Shown in pieces: positions 46,941 to 56,647 of a stretch of DNA of 64,000 nucleotides. Under the pieces are notes generated by a model. It had not been told where the DNA came from. It saw nothing but the letters and a program-made list of their open reading frames with translations, and ran no database searches. The stretch comes from Clostridiaceae bacterium (GTDB lineage Bacteria; Bacillota; Clostridia; Lachnospirales; Lachnospiraceae). The stretch is taken from positions 16,255 through 80,254 of the forward strand of contig QXXC01000019.1 of the NCBI GenBank assembly GCA_009911305.1. Direction: 5' to 3'. Position numbers and translations under genes: made by a program. Positions within the stretch are counted from its first letter, which is position 1. Each line of letters opens with the position of its first letter.

Positions 46941-48713
46941 ATGAGAAGGATAAACTCTGAATTTAAAACTGGCAACATGTCGGAGGAAGGGAAGCAGATA
47001 TCCAACAGGGATTATTTCGGCTATGTGGAAATGGATGATTTCGCCTGTTATGTGCTGGCTGACAGCCTGGACGACGAGCCTTACGTAAACAGTGCAAAGA
47101 TCGTTGTGGAAAGCATGATACGGGATTTTACGGAACGTCCGTCCATGAGAAAGATCATCTTAAAAAAGTACCTGAAACATGCGCATCGCGAGCTGACGAG
47201 GCAGCGGGTGGGGATGCACTTAAAGGCGTCGGTGGTTGTAGCAGCGACAGATTACAGGAAAATCCGGTGCTGTCATGCAGGGAACAGCCGTTTTTATCTG
47301 ATACGCAGCGGAAGGATTATAGAGAGGACACTTGATCAGTCCCTGACCCAAACCCTTTTGGAAGAAGAGATGATACCGCTTGACCAGGCAGCAGAGCATG
47401 AGGCGCGTAATAATCTTTATTCGTATTTAGGCGAGCGCGGGGAACCAAAGCTTCAGGTTTCTCCCAAAAGAAAGCTGGCGGACGGCGATATATTTGCCAT
47501 CCTGACAAGAGGCGTATGGGAACGGTGTACAGATCAGGAGCTTCTGGAGTTCATGAAGGATGCCGGAGAGCCAGGCGAGATATTGGGAGCGGTAGAGGAT
47601 CAGATACTGAAGGAGCAGGAAGAAAAAAATATTGACAATTATTCGCTGGCAGTGACTTTTGTCAATAAGGTGTATCAGCCCCCGCAAAAGAAGTGGAGCG
47701 CCAAAAAGCTCGTACTGACCGCCATGCCGATTGTTCTGGTAGCGGGAGGAATCGGGCTTACGCTTTATCTGCGCCGGCGCAGCATCCGTACAAAGGAAGA
47801 AAATCTGGAGCAGTATATGAAAAGCGGTGAGACATACCTGCGCTATGATAATTACCAGAAGGCAGTGGAGGAATACGGGGAGGCGCTTGTACTGTCAAAA
47901 AGTCTGAAGAAGCAGGAGGAATCCCGGGAGGCTGATCAGTATAAGAAACTGGCTGAGCAGGTTATCCTTGCTGATGAGGCGCTGGCAGCCGGTGATTACC
48001 GGAAAGCGCAGAATTTGTACCTTCTGGCCCGGGAGATGTCAGTGAGAGCAGGGAATGTGGGCCGGACATACATTGCCAGCCAATTACAACAGACCGGAGA
48101 TTACATAGAGGTATTTGATCTTTTGGAGCTCGGGCAGCAGAAAGAGGCTTATGGGGATATTGACGGGGCGGTGGAAATCTATAAAGAGGCAAGAGATCGC
48201 TCTGCGGCGCTTTATTATGCAGACGGAAAGGCTGAAGCATTGCAAAAACAGGCGGCCGCTGAGGCAAAGATAGAAAAGGAAGTACAGAAGGAAGAAGCCC
48301 GGGAGAAAGAGGTTCAGGCAGAACTGGCTGCAGAATCGGAAAAACAGCGACAGGAAGAGGCGGCCAGGCAGGAGCTGGAGAACCTTCAGAAAGCAAATGA
48401 TCAGCAAAATGCGATTGAATTAGAAAATAAAGGGAATGAAATGGTGGGGCAGGGACAGTATGAGAGCGCTATCACATTTTACCAGACAGCCCAGGCAATC
48501 TATATACGGCTGGAGCTGCCGGAGCTGGCAGACGGATTAAACCGGAAAATCGAAGCAGCCAGGGCGGGAATTGAAGCAGCAAAACAGTCAGAAGCGGCGG
48601 CAGAGGCGCAGAATCAGGCAGGGGACACAACAGACACAGGCGAAACGCAGAGCACAGCAGACGGGCCGGGCAGGGATGGAATAGACCGCGCCGTATATGG
48701 TCATGGGGCATAA
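46941..48713 (+). CDS. PP2C-like (degenerate) membrane protein with TPR/coiled-coil C-terminus
   Basis: A 590-residue protein. Residues 1-235 follow the PP2C layout (HLKASVVVAATDYRKIRCCHAGNSRFYLIRSGRIIERTLDQSLTQTL; ILTRGVWERCTDQELLEF; DNYSLAVTFV), but the metal motif ADGMGG is replaced by ADSLDDE and other acids are changed, so it may be inactive. A membrane helix lies near 250-275 (KLVLTAMPIVLVAGGIGLTLYL). The rest is TPR-like (YDNYQKAVEEYGEALVLSK, YRKAQNLYLLAREM) and Q/E-rich coiled coil. It may act as a membrane scaffold. Confidence 0.75.
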   Translation: MRRINSEFKTGNMSEEGKQISNRDYFGYVEMDDFACYVLADSLDDEPYVNSAKIVVESMIRDFTERPSMRKIILKKYLKHAHRELTRQRVGMHLKASVVVAATDYRKIRCCHAGNSRFYLIRSGRIIERTLDQSLTQTLLEEEMIPLDQAAEHEARNNLYSYLGERGEPKLQVSPKRKLADGDIFAILTRGVWERCTDQELLEFMKDAGEPGEILGAVEDQILKEQEEKNIDNYSLAVTFVNKVYQPPQKKWSAKKLVLTAMPIVLVAGGIGLTLYLRRRSIRTKEENLEQYMKSGETYLRYDNYQKAVEEYGEALVLSKSLKKQEESREADQYKKLAEQVILADEALAAGDYRKAQNLYLLAREMSVRAGNVGRTYIASQLQQTGDYIEVFDLLELGQQKEAYGDIDGAVEIYKEARDRSAALYYADGKAEALQKQAAAEAKIEKEVQKEEAREKEVQAELAAESEKQRQEEAARQELENLQKANDQQNAIELENKGNEMVGQGQYESAITFYQTAQAIYIRLELPELADGLNRKIEAARAGIEAAKQSEAAAEAQNQAGDTTDTGETQSTADGPGRDGIDRAVYGHGA

Positions 48714-48737
48714 CCACGGTAAAAGGGAGGGATGGGC

Positions 48738-51212
48738 ATGAGCCGTTATACATATACCCTGAATCAGGAACAGAAAGAGGAGCCGGTCAATACTTATAAG
48801 CAGAAAGACTTAGAGAAAATGACCATGTTTCATCTGCGGGAGATCTGCAGAAAGGAACGCCTGGTCATTCCCAAATCGCAAAACTTGGATAGGGAAGGGA
48901 TGATCCGCCTGATTATGCGGTTCCGGGGGCAGAAAGAATACCGGCATATCCGGAGTATACAGGAGGGCGGCTTGCAACGTCTGCAGAATGTGGCCGATTC
49001 CGGGATTATCCATATCTCAGGCAGCCGGCAGCTTCAGATGCCGGCGACCATCCTTTTGTACAGAGGAACCGGGCTGAATGAACTGGACGGGTATGAGGTT
49101 CGCTCAGAAAGCGGCCTTTATGAGGGAAATCTGCTGTTGGTGGATGAATCTCTGCAGATATATACCTGCTTTTATCTTCAGAAAGTGGTGGATGCCTGCT
49201 ATATTTTCAAAGGAAAGGATGTCCCGGTCCGGTTATTGGAAAAGCGTCAGTATTCGGTTCTGTATTTTCCGAATGAGAGGGATTCGGAATTTCTCTACGA
49301 CTGTTATCATGGAAAAAGAGCGCCTGTTCCGGGATATATGGAGGCTATACGGACGCCTCTTCTGGATATTCAGGAAAAGGATATCGCAGAAGCGGCCCTG
49401 CCGCTGGTGATCGATTTCGGAAGCTCGAATACAACCATGGGAATCTGCCTTCCGGACGGGAGCACCAGAGTCGCTATCGACAGGGGAAGTCCTATCATTC
49501 CGAGCGTGATTGGAGTCAAGTCTGTGACGGAGGACAGAACCGAGTATGTATTTGGACACGACGCGCAGAGTCTGTACGCTCAGAACTACCGGGATGAGGA
49601 TGTGACGATTTTTTATGATATTAAGCGTTTTATCAGCGATCCGGACCGCGAGCAGAGCGTGATCCTGAAAAACGGATACCGATATCAGATACCCCGGCGT
49701 GAGATGCTGCGCGCCTATCTGGATTATCTTCTGGAGCTGGCCTGCCAGCAGTTTAAATGCAGCTTTACCAACATCCAGTTTCTGGCCCCAATACGGCAGA
49801 AGGAGAAATTCCGGGAGCTGTTCATGGCGCTTTTGCCTGAGTATACGGTGAATTGTGAGCTGGATGAGGGTATGGCGGTCCTGTTCCACAGCATAGCCGG
49901 GCTGATTGACAGGGACAGCTATGAAAAGAGGCGGTGGTATCACGCGCTGATTATCGATTGCGGGGGAGGAACCACGGATCTGACGTCAGGGCGTTTTTGC
50001 ATTGACAATAACCGTGTCTCTTATATCATTGATCTGGAGACACGTTATGAGAATGGAGACACAAATTTCGGTGGAAATAATCTTACCTACCGGATCCTGC
50101 AAATGGTGAAAGTGCGCTTGGCACAGAGCCTGGGATTTCTTCGGGACGGATCCTTTGCAATCGGGGAAGGAGCCGGGGCTTACAGCGAGCTGGAAGAGCG
50201 GTACCGTCAGGCGGAAGTCTGTATACCTACCCGGTTTAAAGAATACGCAGAGCGGGGCAGGGAGCAATACTTCCTTGTAAAAAACAATTACTATTACCTG
50301 TTCGAGCTTGCGGAGACTATAAAAAAAGAATTTTTTCAGTCACAGTTCCGATACAAATTAATTGTCTCGACAAAACGGGAGGAGGAGAAACAGGGGATTT
50401 TTCTGGATGAGTGGAAGCTGTCTGTCTGTGAGAACGGGCGATTTGCCCATCTTTCCCGGAAGGTTGAATTCCCGCTCTATCTCCATGAGATCGAAGAGCT
50501 GATGCGGCCGGATATCTACCAGATGATGGAGCGCTTCCTGGATGAACCCTTTGAAAAGGGGGAACTGCAGAATTACGAGATGATCAAGCTGACGGGACAG
50601 TCCTGTAAGTCACGGATTTTCACAGAAGCGCTGAAGCAATATGTACCGGGTAAGCTGATTCAGAACACGAAAAAGGAGCAGGACGGCACAGAGCTTAAAA
50701 TGTGCTGTCTGGAAGGGGCCCTGGCCTATTTCCTGAACTGCAAGCTGGGATTTATGAAGATAAACCAGAAGTATCAGGTGGGGACGCTGCCCTATGAGAT
50801 CATGGCGTATACGCACGAAAATAAGGAAAAGGTGCTGATCAGGAGCCTGGATCGAGGGGCTCATATCGGCTATATATCGCGGTTCAGGATAGGGAAGCAG
50901 CTGGATCTGTACCTGAATGATGAAAGGGGAAACTGGCTGAAAACCTTTCATTTTGAGTATGACGCCACAAAGTTTGAAAAGACCACTCAGGATGAGATTA
51001 ATCATATGTTTCAGGGGACGGTTGTCCAGGAGGAGACGGATATCATCACAGAGGGAGAGATGAAGTTTTTTGTATGGATATCGAAGATACGCTGGGGATT
51101 TGTCGTACTTCCGATACTAAGGGCCGAAGGGATACTGTTTAAGGGGCAGGAGACATTCTTTGACTTCGAGGACGATACTTGGGAGATGAATTTTTTTGAT
51201 GGAAAGAAATAA
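48738..51212 (+). CDS. Hsp70/actin-like ATPase with SAP-like N-terminus
   Basis: An 824-residue protein from ATG 48738. Residues 25-65 form a SAP/Rho-N-like helix pair (MTMFHLREICRKERLVIPKSQNLDREGMIRLIMRFRG). The ATPase starts near 222: PLVIDFGSSNTTMGICLPDG (phosphate-1), then IIDCGGGTTDLTSG near 404 (phosphate-2). The C-terminal 250 residues (NWLKTFHFEYDATKFEKTTQDEINHM) do not look like a normal substrate-binding domain. It may remodel the sheath or fold subunits, together with the J-protein, in place of ClpV. Function is inference. Confidence 0.75.
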   Translation: MSRYTYTLNQEQKEEPVNTYKQKDLEKMTMFHLREICRKERLVIPKSQNLDREGMIRLIMRFRGQKEYRHIRSIQEGGLQRLQNVADSGIIHISGSRQLQMPATILLYRGTGLNELDGYEVRSESGLYEGNLLLVDESLQIYTCFYLQKVVDACYIFKGKDVPVRLLEKRQYSVLYFPNERDSEFLYDCYHGKRAPVPGYMEAIRTPLLDIQEKDIAEAALPLVIDFGSSNTTMGICLPDGSTRVAIDRGSPIIPSVIGVKSVTEDRTEYVFGHDAQSLYAQNYRDEDVTIFYDIKRFISDPDREQSVILKNGYRYQIPRREMLRAYLDYLLELACQQFKCSFTNIQFLAPIRQKEKFRELFMALLPEYTVNCELDEGMAVLFHSIAGLIDRDSYEKRRWYHALIIDCGGGTTDLTSGRFCIDNNRVSYIIDLETRYENGDTNFGGNNLTYRILQMVKVRLAQSLGFLRDGSFAIGEGAGAYSELEERYRQAEVCIPTRFKEYAERGREQYFLVKNNYYYLFELAETIKKEFFQSQFRYKLIVSTKREEEKQGIFLDEWKLSVCENGRFAHLSRKVEFPLYLHEIEELMRPDIYQMMERFLDEPFEKGELQNYEMIKLTGQSCKSRIFTEALKQYVPGKLIQNTKKEQDGTELKMCCLEGALAYFLNCKLGFMKINQKYQVGTLPYEIMAYTHENKEKVLIRSLDRGAHIGYISRFRIGKQLDLYLNDERGNWLKTFHFEYDATKFEKTTQDEINHMFQGTVVQEETDIITEGEMKFFVWISKIRWGFVVLPILRAEGILFKGQETFFDFEDDTWEMNFFDGKK

Positions 51213-51810
51213 GAAAAAAATGGTTTTTCAGGATGAATTTATCATACAGAAGCGCAGGGAAATGGAAAAGCAGAAATATGCGTCCGTGCAGTCAGGCATG
51301 TATGCAGGTGATGAATTTATCATGTTTTCGGAAAACGAGCTATTTGACAACCATTTGGCGCTTTACCTTCCGGATACATTTACAGATATGCCGGAGGAAT
51401 ACAGGAGGATAAAATATCCGTCCGAAGACCGGCCGCAGATATTAAAATCCAACATAAAGGGGGATGTGGTCTTTTCCTTTCAGTTGGTTGACCAGAGCCT
51501 GCAGGCGTCGGAGCTGGAGATGACGATGGAACGATTCCGGCGGATATTAAAAAAAGCGCAGCCGTTCAATCTGTTTTTTGACAGCGGTTTTGTGAGGGAA
51601 CCTGACGTAAATGTCGCATGGATGGATTATAAGGCTTATGGCGTAGATCAGCCGCTTTATCAGCTTCTCTATACGCTGCCTGCCGGGGGGAGGATGCTGC
51701 TGGGGATGTTTCACTGTCCCTATTACACGGCTAAAGGCTGGAAGCCGATTGTGAAAGCCGTTTTAGGGACAATCAAATGGAAGGGTATGAGGCAGGATGG
51801 ATTTATTTGA
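51199..51810 (+). CDS. DcrB/EagR-like small protein 1
   Basis: A 203-residue protein, ATG 51199, overlapping the Hsp70-like gene. After a helical start it contains LYLPDTFTDMPEEYRRIKYP, GDVVFSFQLVDQSLQASELEMTMERFRRILKK and VAWMDYKAYGVDQPLYQLLYTLPAGGRMLLGMFHCPYYTAKGWKPIVKAVLGTI. The plan (strand-Pro, helix, antiparallel sheet, final helix) matches DcrB/DUF1795 proteins, which include EagR chaperones for T6SS effectors. It is related to the next gene. Assignment by pattern only. Confidence 0.55.
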   Translation: MERNKKKMVFQDEFIIQKRREMEKQKYASVQSGMYAGDEFIMFSENELFDNHLALYLPDTFTDMPEEYRRIKYPSEDRPQILKSNIKGDVVFSFQLVDQSLQASELEMTMERFRRILKKAQPFNLFFDSGFVREPDVNVAWMDYKAYGVDQPLYQLLYTLPAGGRMLLGMFHCPYYTAKGWKPIVKAVLGTIKWKGMRQDGFI

Positions 51811-52261
51811 CGGGAAGATGAAACTGGATGTCCCGGAGGATTTCAGGTGTCTTTCGGATGAAGAAAAGGGATGTTTCTTTCATGGGGATGTAAAGCCTCA
51901 GGTAGTTCTGGAAGACGAAGCGGGCGGGCAGCTTGCCCTTTTGCTGACAGATAGGATGGCGCAGAGCATACACCTGGACAGTGTGTGCAGCGATTTTTAT
52001 TTTCTGATCCAGCAGAGATACCCTGCCAGCTTCTTTTTGGAAAAAGGCCGGCTGAAACTGCAGGACGAGAGTCTGGTGTGGATGGATTTTCAGGGGAATA
52101 CGATTACAGAAACGAAATATTATCTTTTGTTTTTGACAACCATCAGCGGAAAGCTGTTAATAGGCCTGTTTCAGTGTGCCTGGAACCAGATGGGAAAGCA
52201 AAAGAATAGAATATTAGAGATTTTACAGGGAATGATTGACGTGAGGGATAAAACGTATTAG
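51797..52261 (+). CDS. DcrB/EagR-like small protein 2
   Basis: A 154-residue protein overlapping the previous one by 14 bases. GKMKLDVPEDFRCLSDEEK, AGGQLALLLTDRMAQSIHLDSVCSDFYFLIQQRYP and LVWMDFQGNTITETKYYLLFLTTISGKLLIGLFQCAWNQMGKQKNRILEIL align with its neighbour's C-terminal half. Two such proteins next to two spike proteins suggest a chaperone or adaptor pair. Confidence 0.55.
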   Translation: MDLFDGKMKLDVPEDFRCLSDEEKGCFFHGDVKPQVVLEDEAGGQLALLLTDRMAQSIHLDSVCSDFYFLIQQRYPASFFLEKGRLKLQDESLVWMDFQGNTITETKYYLLFLTTISGKLLIGLFQCAWNQMGKQKNRILEILQGMIDVRDKTY

Positions 52262-52295
52262 CATATTTTATAGAGGGTTATGGGGGAGGCTGCGT

Positions 52296-53684
52296 ATGCA
52301 TAAAAGAATCAGGATTCAGCCAATATCGTTTTCGGTTTTGCTGAAATGTGAGATCATCCGTTTTCCGAATCAGCATATCAGGGCAAGAGTGGAGGGCTAC
52401 ATTACGGATGCGGAAGAGGTATTGTATCAAAATTGGGAGAATACGGAAATTTCGGTCTTTGAGTCCGATGAGAACGGGAAAGAAAGAAGGTTATTCTGCG
52501 GGATGGCAGACAGCATAACCGTGGAAGAGAGCGGGGATCTCAAAAAGCTGACCTTTGAGGCCGTGTCCTATACGGCGCAATTGGATCTGAAAAAACAAAT
52601 CCGGATATTTCAGAATAAGAAGCAGACGTATGAAGAGCTTGTATCCTTTCTCGCAGAGGCCAATCCGCGCGCGCTGTTTCGTTTTACCGAAAGCAGCAGC
52701 CGCTTAACGGACGGGATGATGATGCAGTATCAGGAAACCGACTGGGAATTTTTGCTCCGGCTGGCTGCGGGCTTAAACACCGTGGTTGTGCCTGACTGCA
52801 CGAACGACAGGCCCTGCTTTTACTTCGGGCTTCCAGACAGAAGCGATGCGGTGCATTTGTCTTCATGCCGTTTCCGGCTTAGGAAAAATATGGAGGAGTT
52901 CCAGGTAAAGAAGCGCTCCGGGCTTTCATCTCTGGGAAGCCTGGACACAACGGATTATATCATCTCATCCGATCAGTTTTTAGAATTATGTGTGCCTGTA
53001 GAATTTCAGGGTAAACTGCTGCGGGTGGCGAAGGCGGTCAGCAGATGGGAGAATGGTGAACTGCTGCACGAATACCATTTAAGATCAGTCAATGGATTCA
53101 AGACGATCCCATATAATAATCCGCTTATTTGCGGCCTGTCGATGAAGGGAAAGGTGAAGAGGGTTAAGGAAGATAAGATCAAGGTAAAAATAGAAGGAAC
53201 CGCACAGGGAATGGACGATGATCCCCAATGGTTTGCATTTGCGACCGTGTATGCGTCGGGAACGTCGGTCGGATGGTATTGTATGCCGGAGCCGGGTGAT
53301 CCGGTCAGGATCTGTTTCCCGGACGCCTGTGAAGCGCATGCATTTGCGGTGAGCGCCGTACATCTGGAAAACCAGAGAGGCTGGAAGCTGTCCCCGGAAG
53401 AGAAGTTTATCCGAACCGTTGACGATAAAGAAATCCGTATGGCTCCGGATCGAATCGAGATCACGAATCATAAGGGAATGTCGATTGTGATAAACGACAA
53501 CAGCGGGATCGAAATCAAAAGCGATAAGAATATTCAGATCAGTTCATCGGATGGGATCAGCCTAAACAGCGGAGAGAATATCAGCATGAAGGGGAAGGCA
53601 GGCATTTTTTTAAAGCAGAACCGAAATATTCTGGCAGTGTGCGACGGTATACTGGAAAAGGCGGTTAAGGTAGAGCACAGGTAG
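52296..53684 (+). CDS. VgrG-like spike protein 1
   Basis: A 462-residue protein behind GGGGGAGGC. ISVFESDENGKERRLFCGMADSITVEE, QYQETDWEFLLRLAAGLNTVVVPDCTNDRPCFYFG, a gp27/gpD-type domain, then the OB-type segment VKIEGTAQGMDDDPQWFAFATVYASGTSVGWYCMPEPGDPVRICFPD, and a C-terminal beta-helix repeat (SIVINDNSGIEIKSDKNIQISSSDGISLNSGENISMKGKAGI). This is the domain order of VgrG/Pvc8 spikes, which sit on the tube tip. Confidence 0.85.
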   Translation: MHKRIRIQPISFSVLLKCEIIRFPNQHIRARVEGYITDAEEVLYQNWENTEISVFESDENGKERRLFCGMADSITVEESGDLKKLTFEAVSYTAQLDLKKQIRIFQNKKQTYEELVSFLAEANPRALFRFTESSSRLTDGMMMQYQETDWEFLLRLAAGLNTVVVPDCTNDRPCFYFGLPDRSDAVHLSSCRFRLRKNMEEFQVKKRSGLSSLGSLDTTDYIISSDQFLELCVPVEFQGKLLRVAKAVSRWENGELLHEYHLRSVNGFKTIPYNNPLICGLSMKGKVKRVKEDKIKVKIEGTAQGMDDDPQWFAFATVYASGTSVGWYCMPEPGDPVRICFPDACEAHAFAVSAVHLENQRGWKLSPEEKFIRTVDDKEIRMAPDRIEITNHKGMSIVINDNSGIEIKSDKNIQISSSDGISLNSGENISMKGKAGIFLKQNRNILAVCDGILEKAVKVEHR

Positions 53685-53695
53685 GGGGGATACAG

Positions 53696-55267
53696 ATGAA
53701 AATAGTTGATTTATCAGGAATTTGTTTTGAATGTGATGTTTCCCTGCAGAAAATAGAGTCTGTTTGTATAAAAACAGAGATAAACCGTCATGGAATCTGT
53801 CATATAAAGGGCGTTGTGGACGAGAACGATTATGAAGAAAATCCGGAGTTCATGGCGCATGCCTGCAGCCTTAAAATCGTTTACCAGTCGGAGCAGAAAC
53901 GGGAGGTCTTGTTCTCCGGATTCATTCAGGAGATAGAGTGCTATACAGAGGCTGGCTTGCATATGGCGTCAATCACCGGTGTCTCCAACAGTAAAAAGCT
54001 GGATTTCGACCGGAAAAGCGCCTCCTATCAGGATGTCTCCATGGATTTTGAAGCGCTGTTTAAAAGGATCGCAGAGCCTGACGGACGGATCCTGCTCTCA
54101 GAGAACCGGGAAAAAATAACAGGGAGGCCGTTTATCCAATATAACATGACGGATTGGGAATTTATTCAGGAAATGGCGGATATCCTTTCGATGCCGGTAA
54201 TCCCTTCCTGCGCTGGCGACAGCGCGGATATCCTCATAGGAGCTCCAGGGCAGGGGGCGGCAGCTTTTAGCTTTGTGCTGCATAAACAGATTGTCAGCTA
54301 TCCGGGGATGATGCGCCGATATGGCGGGGTTACCAGCGATTTCATCTGCTGCGAGGTGAAGGCATACGATTATCTCAGGCTGGGAGAGCGGGTAGCTCTG
54401 GATGGAACCGAGTGGGTGATCGTCCGCGCGCAGACCGTTTCAAAGCAGGGATTTATGACGCATACATACCGTCTGATGAAAGAACGGGGTATTCCATATT
54501 TCTGCCGGGGTGAATGCAGAAACAGAAACTACGCACTGCCCGGGAGAGTTCTAAGCGCAGAGGGAAATACCGTAAGGCTCCACCTGGATATCGATGAGGA
54601 ACAGGACGAAGGGAAAGCCTACCCCTATGAGTATTACCCGGCCAGCGGCAATGTTATGTATGCCATGCCGGAAATCGGTTCTAAGGTTATGTTGTCCGTG
54701 ACAGAGCATTTCCCGGGATATGGAATTGTGACAGACTGTTTGCCGGATCCGATGGGCGGGAAAAACTACAGGCAGAGAAGGTTTGATACCGCAGAGGGGA
54801 AGCGGATTCTGCTGGGAGAGGCGGGCGTGGTACTGGGGAGCGGGAAGAAGTTTGTATCCCTGGGAGACTCAAAAGAAATCGGCGTTTCCTGCGATCGTTC
54901 GGTCAAAATGCGGGCGGACGGAAAAATACGATTTCACGCGTCAGGCGGGATCAATGCCTCAACCGGGGCGATGATGAGCATCAAACAGAGCGGCACGATC
55001 AATGGAATTGTCTTTTCAGGAAACGGGATTGTTCATACAGCGTCAAGGCATACCTGCTCGTCTGGTCCTCAGGTTTCTAAAGAACCGGAAGATCAGGCTG
55101 AGTCGCCTGATTTTTCAACTATGGAGCTGGCAAACGCCTTATTCGGGATGTTTGCCCAGGAGCCTGGGGATGCGGCGCAGAGAGCGCTTATGGGAGCGCA
55201 GCCCGCAGCCGGTTCTCCGGATGCGGAGAAATGGAAAAGCAGTGGGCGTGGTTTTGGGTGCGGATAA
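53696..55267 (+). CDS. VgrG-like spike protein 2
   Basis: A 523-residue protein, 11 bases after spike 1. KIETEINRHG-type start, SEQKREVLFSGFIQEIECYTEAGLHMASITGVSNSKKLD, IQYNMTDWEFIQEMADILSMPVIPSCAGDSADILIG, then LPGRVLSAEGNTVRLHLDIDEEQDEGKAYPYEYYPASGNVMYAMPEIGSKVMLSVTEHFP and a short beta-helix with KFVSLGDSKEIGVSCDRSVKMRADGKIRFHASGGINASTGAMMSI. The C-terminal 70 residues are unstructured. Two different spikes may form a mixed trimer or serve different effectors. Confidence 0.8.
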   Translation: MKIVDLSGICFECDVSLQKIESVCIKTEINRHGICHIKGVVDENDYEENPEFMAHACSLKIVYQSEQKREVLFSGFIQEIECYTEAGLHMASITGVSNSKKLDFDRKSASYQDVSMDFEALFKRIAEPDGRILLSENREKITGRPFIQYNMTDWEFIQEMADILSMPVIPSCAGDSADILIGAPGQGAAAFSFVLHKQIVSYPGMMRRYGGVTSDFICCEVKAYDYLRLGERVALDGTEWVIVRAQTVSKQGFMTHTYRLMKERGIPYFCRGECRNRNYALPGRVLSAEGNTVRLHLDIDEEQDEGKAYPYEYYPASGNVMYAMPEIGSKVMLSVTEHFPGYGIVTDCLPDPMGGKNYRQRRFDTAEGKRILLGEAGVVLGSGKKFVSLGDSKEIGVSCDRSVKMRADGKIRFHASGGINASTGAMMSIKQSGTINGIVFSGNGIVHTASRHTCSSGPQVSKEPEDQAESPDFSTMELANALFGMFAQEPGDAAQRALMGAQPAAGSPDAEKWKSSGRGFGCG

Positions 55268-55279
55268 GAGGAGAGAGGA

Positions 55280-56593
55280 ATGGGGGAATCAGATGAAAAA
55301 ATAAAATTTTATGTGGCAACGCATCAAATAAAGGTTTTATGGAAGTTGAGGTATGTGAAAATAATAATCAGCGTGTTTGCGCTGATTATTACAGGAATCC
55401 TGCTTTTGGTCAGACACAACGTCTGGAAGAGGGATGGATATATCGTAAACGAGGCGCTGTACCTTGCGGATGGAGAAAATATTTATGCTTTTATAGAAAC
55501 AGATTCGATAGATTACAGAGAGATCAGGGATGAAATATGTAATGGGAATGCGGATGATGTAAAAGCACGCTGTGAGAACTTAAAGGCACCGAAAGATGCT
55601 CCGGAGCAATATGCCGCTGTGCAGAACATACTGGGAATCACAGAAATTTATCTCGGAGAATACGAACAGGCTTACGAACATTTTATCCGGACCATCAATT
55701 ATGTGAACAACAATCCAATATCCCAAAAAGAGCGTATTTTGGCGGTTTTGCATAATAATGCAGGCGCTTTGGCTATGAACCAGAACTGGTTTGATATATG
55801 GGATACACACATGAATCAGGCGGCCGGATTCTGTGAAGATCCATATATGGTATTGACCGTAGAATTAAATCGGGAAATAAGGGTAGAAGGTATGGAGAAA
55901 ACGGAATATGGCCGTCTGGTTGGGCGTATGGTACGCATCATCAGGAGAGAACGGCAAATAAAAGGAACGACAGGATTGATAGGGTATGAGGCTGCCAGCC
56001 ATATGGCGATCGGGTATGGCATGTGCGGAAAAGTAAAGAAAGGAATAAGAATATTGAACCGGTATATCAGCCTTATTCCTGATATACCGGAATATAACAT
56101 GCTACGCGCCCTATTATTCGCAGACAAAGGCACTCTGTACCAAATGGGCAAGAAATTTGAGAAAGCCAGCGAAAGCCTTAATATCGCTATTACGGAGGCG
56201 GGAAAAACGGTGAACGAACGATCTGTCATAATGTCCGGATATTATATAAAGCTTGCGCAGATTTACAGGGACTTATTTGATTGGAAAAATGAATTTTTGT
56301 GTGTGAAAAGGGCAATGAGGGGAGCCAGGTATGCAGCGCCTGACTGGAAGGGGGCCGTTTGTCTGTTAATGGCAGATGCATACAGGATGTTTGATGAGAA
56401 AGAGCAGGCAAAGGAGTACATGCTGAAAAGTTACCTGTACTATCAGCGGCTCGGTGAGGGATACGGAGACGAAGCCCTTTCTATGCTTTGGAGGATATTT
56501 GATATAAGAAAATATGGCGAGGCTAATTTTAAAAAATGGGTGGAGGATGAACTGGAGAATGTTGATATAGAGGATGAAGTGGATTTCCGTTAA
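55280..56593 (+). CDS. TPR membrane protein 1
   Basis: A 437-residue protein, ATG 55280 behind GAGGAGAGAGGA. One membrane helix (VKIIISVFALIITGILLLVRH, residues 25-46) is followed by TPR-like helix pairs: GITEIYLGEYEQAYEHFIRTINYVNN, LLFADKGTLYQMGKKFEKASESLNIAITEAGKTV, LAQIYRDLFDWKNEFLCVKRAM. It resembles three more TPR proteins downstream in domain plan. It starts the effector part of the cluster; it could be an adaptor or immunity-type protein. Confidence 0.75.
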   Translation: MGESDEKIKFYVATHQIKVLWKLRYVKIIISVFALIITGILLLVRHNVWKRDGYIVNEALYLADGENIYAFIETDSIDYREIRDEICNGNADDVKARCENLKAPKDAPEQYAAVQNILGITEIYLGEYEQAYEHFIRTINYVNNNPISQKERILAVLHNNAGALAMNQNWFDIWDTHMNQAAGFCEDPYMVLTVELNREIRVEGMEKTEYGRLVGRMVRIIRRERQIKGTTGLIGYEAASHMAIGYGMCGKVKKGIRILNRYISLIPDIPEYNMLRALLFADKGTLYQMGKKFEKASESLNIAITEAGKTVNERSVIMSGYYIKLAQIYRDLFDWKNEFLCVKRAMRGARYAAPDWKGAVCLLMADAYRMFDEKEQAKEYMLKSYLYYQRLGEGYGDEALSMLWRIFDIRKYGEANFKKWVEDELENVDIEDEVDFR

Positions 56594-56647
56594 GGAAAAA
56601 ACAGAGATTCAGATTGCCTGAATGGTTATACGCAGAGAGGGCAGAGT

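Noticed and set aside
41288..55267. Cluster as an ordinary prophage tail module
   Set aside because: No capsid, terminase, portal, tape measure or lysis genes accompany it, while FHA, PP2C, J and Hsp70-like proteins do. This fits a resident secretion-type system.
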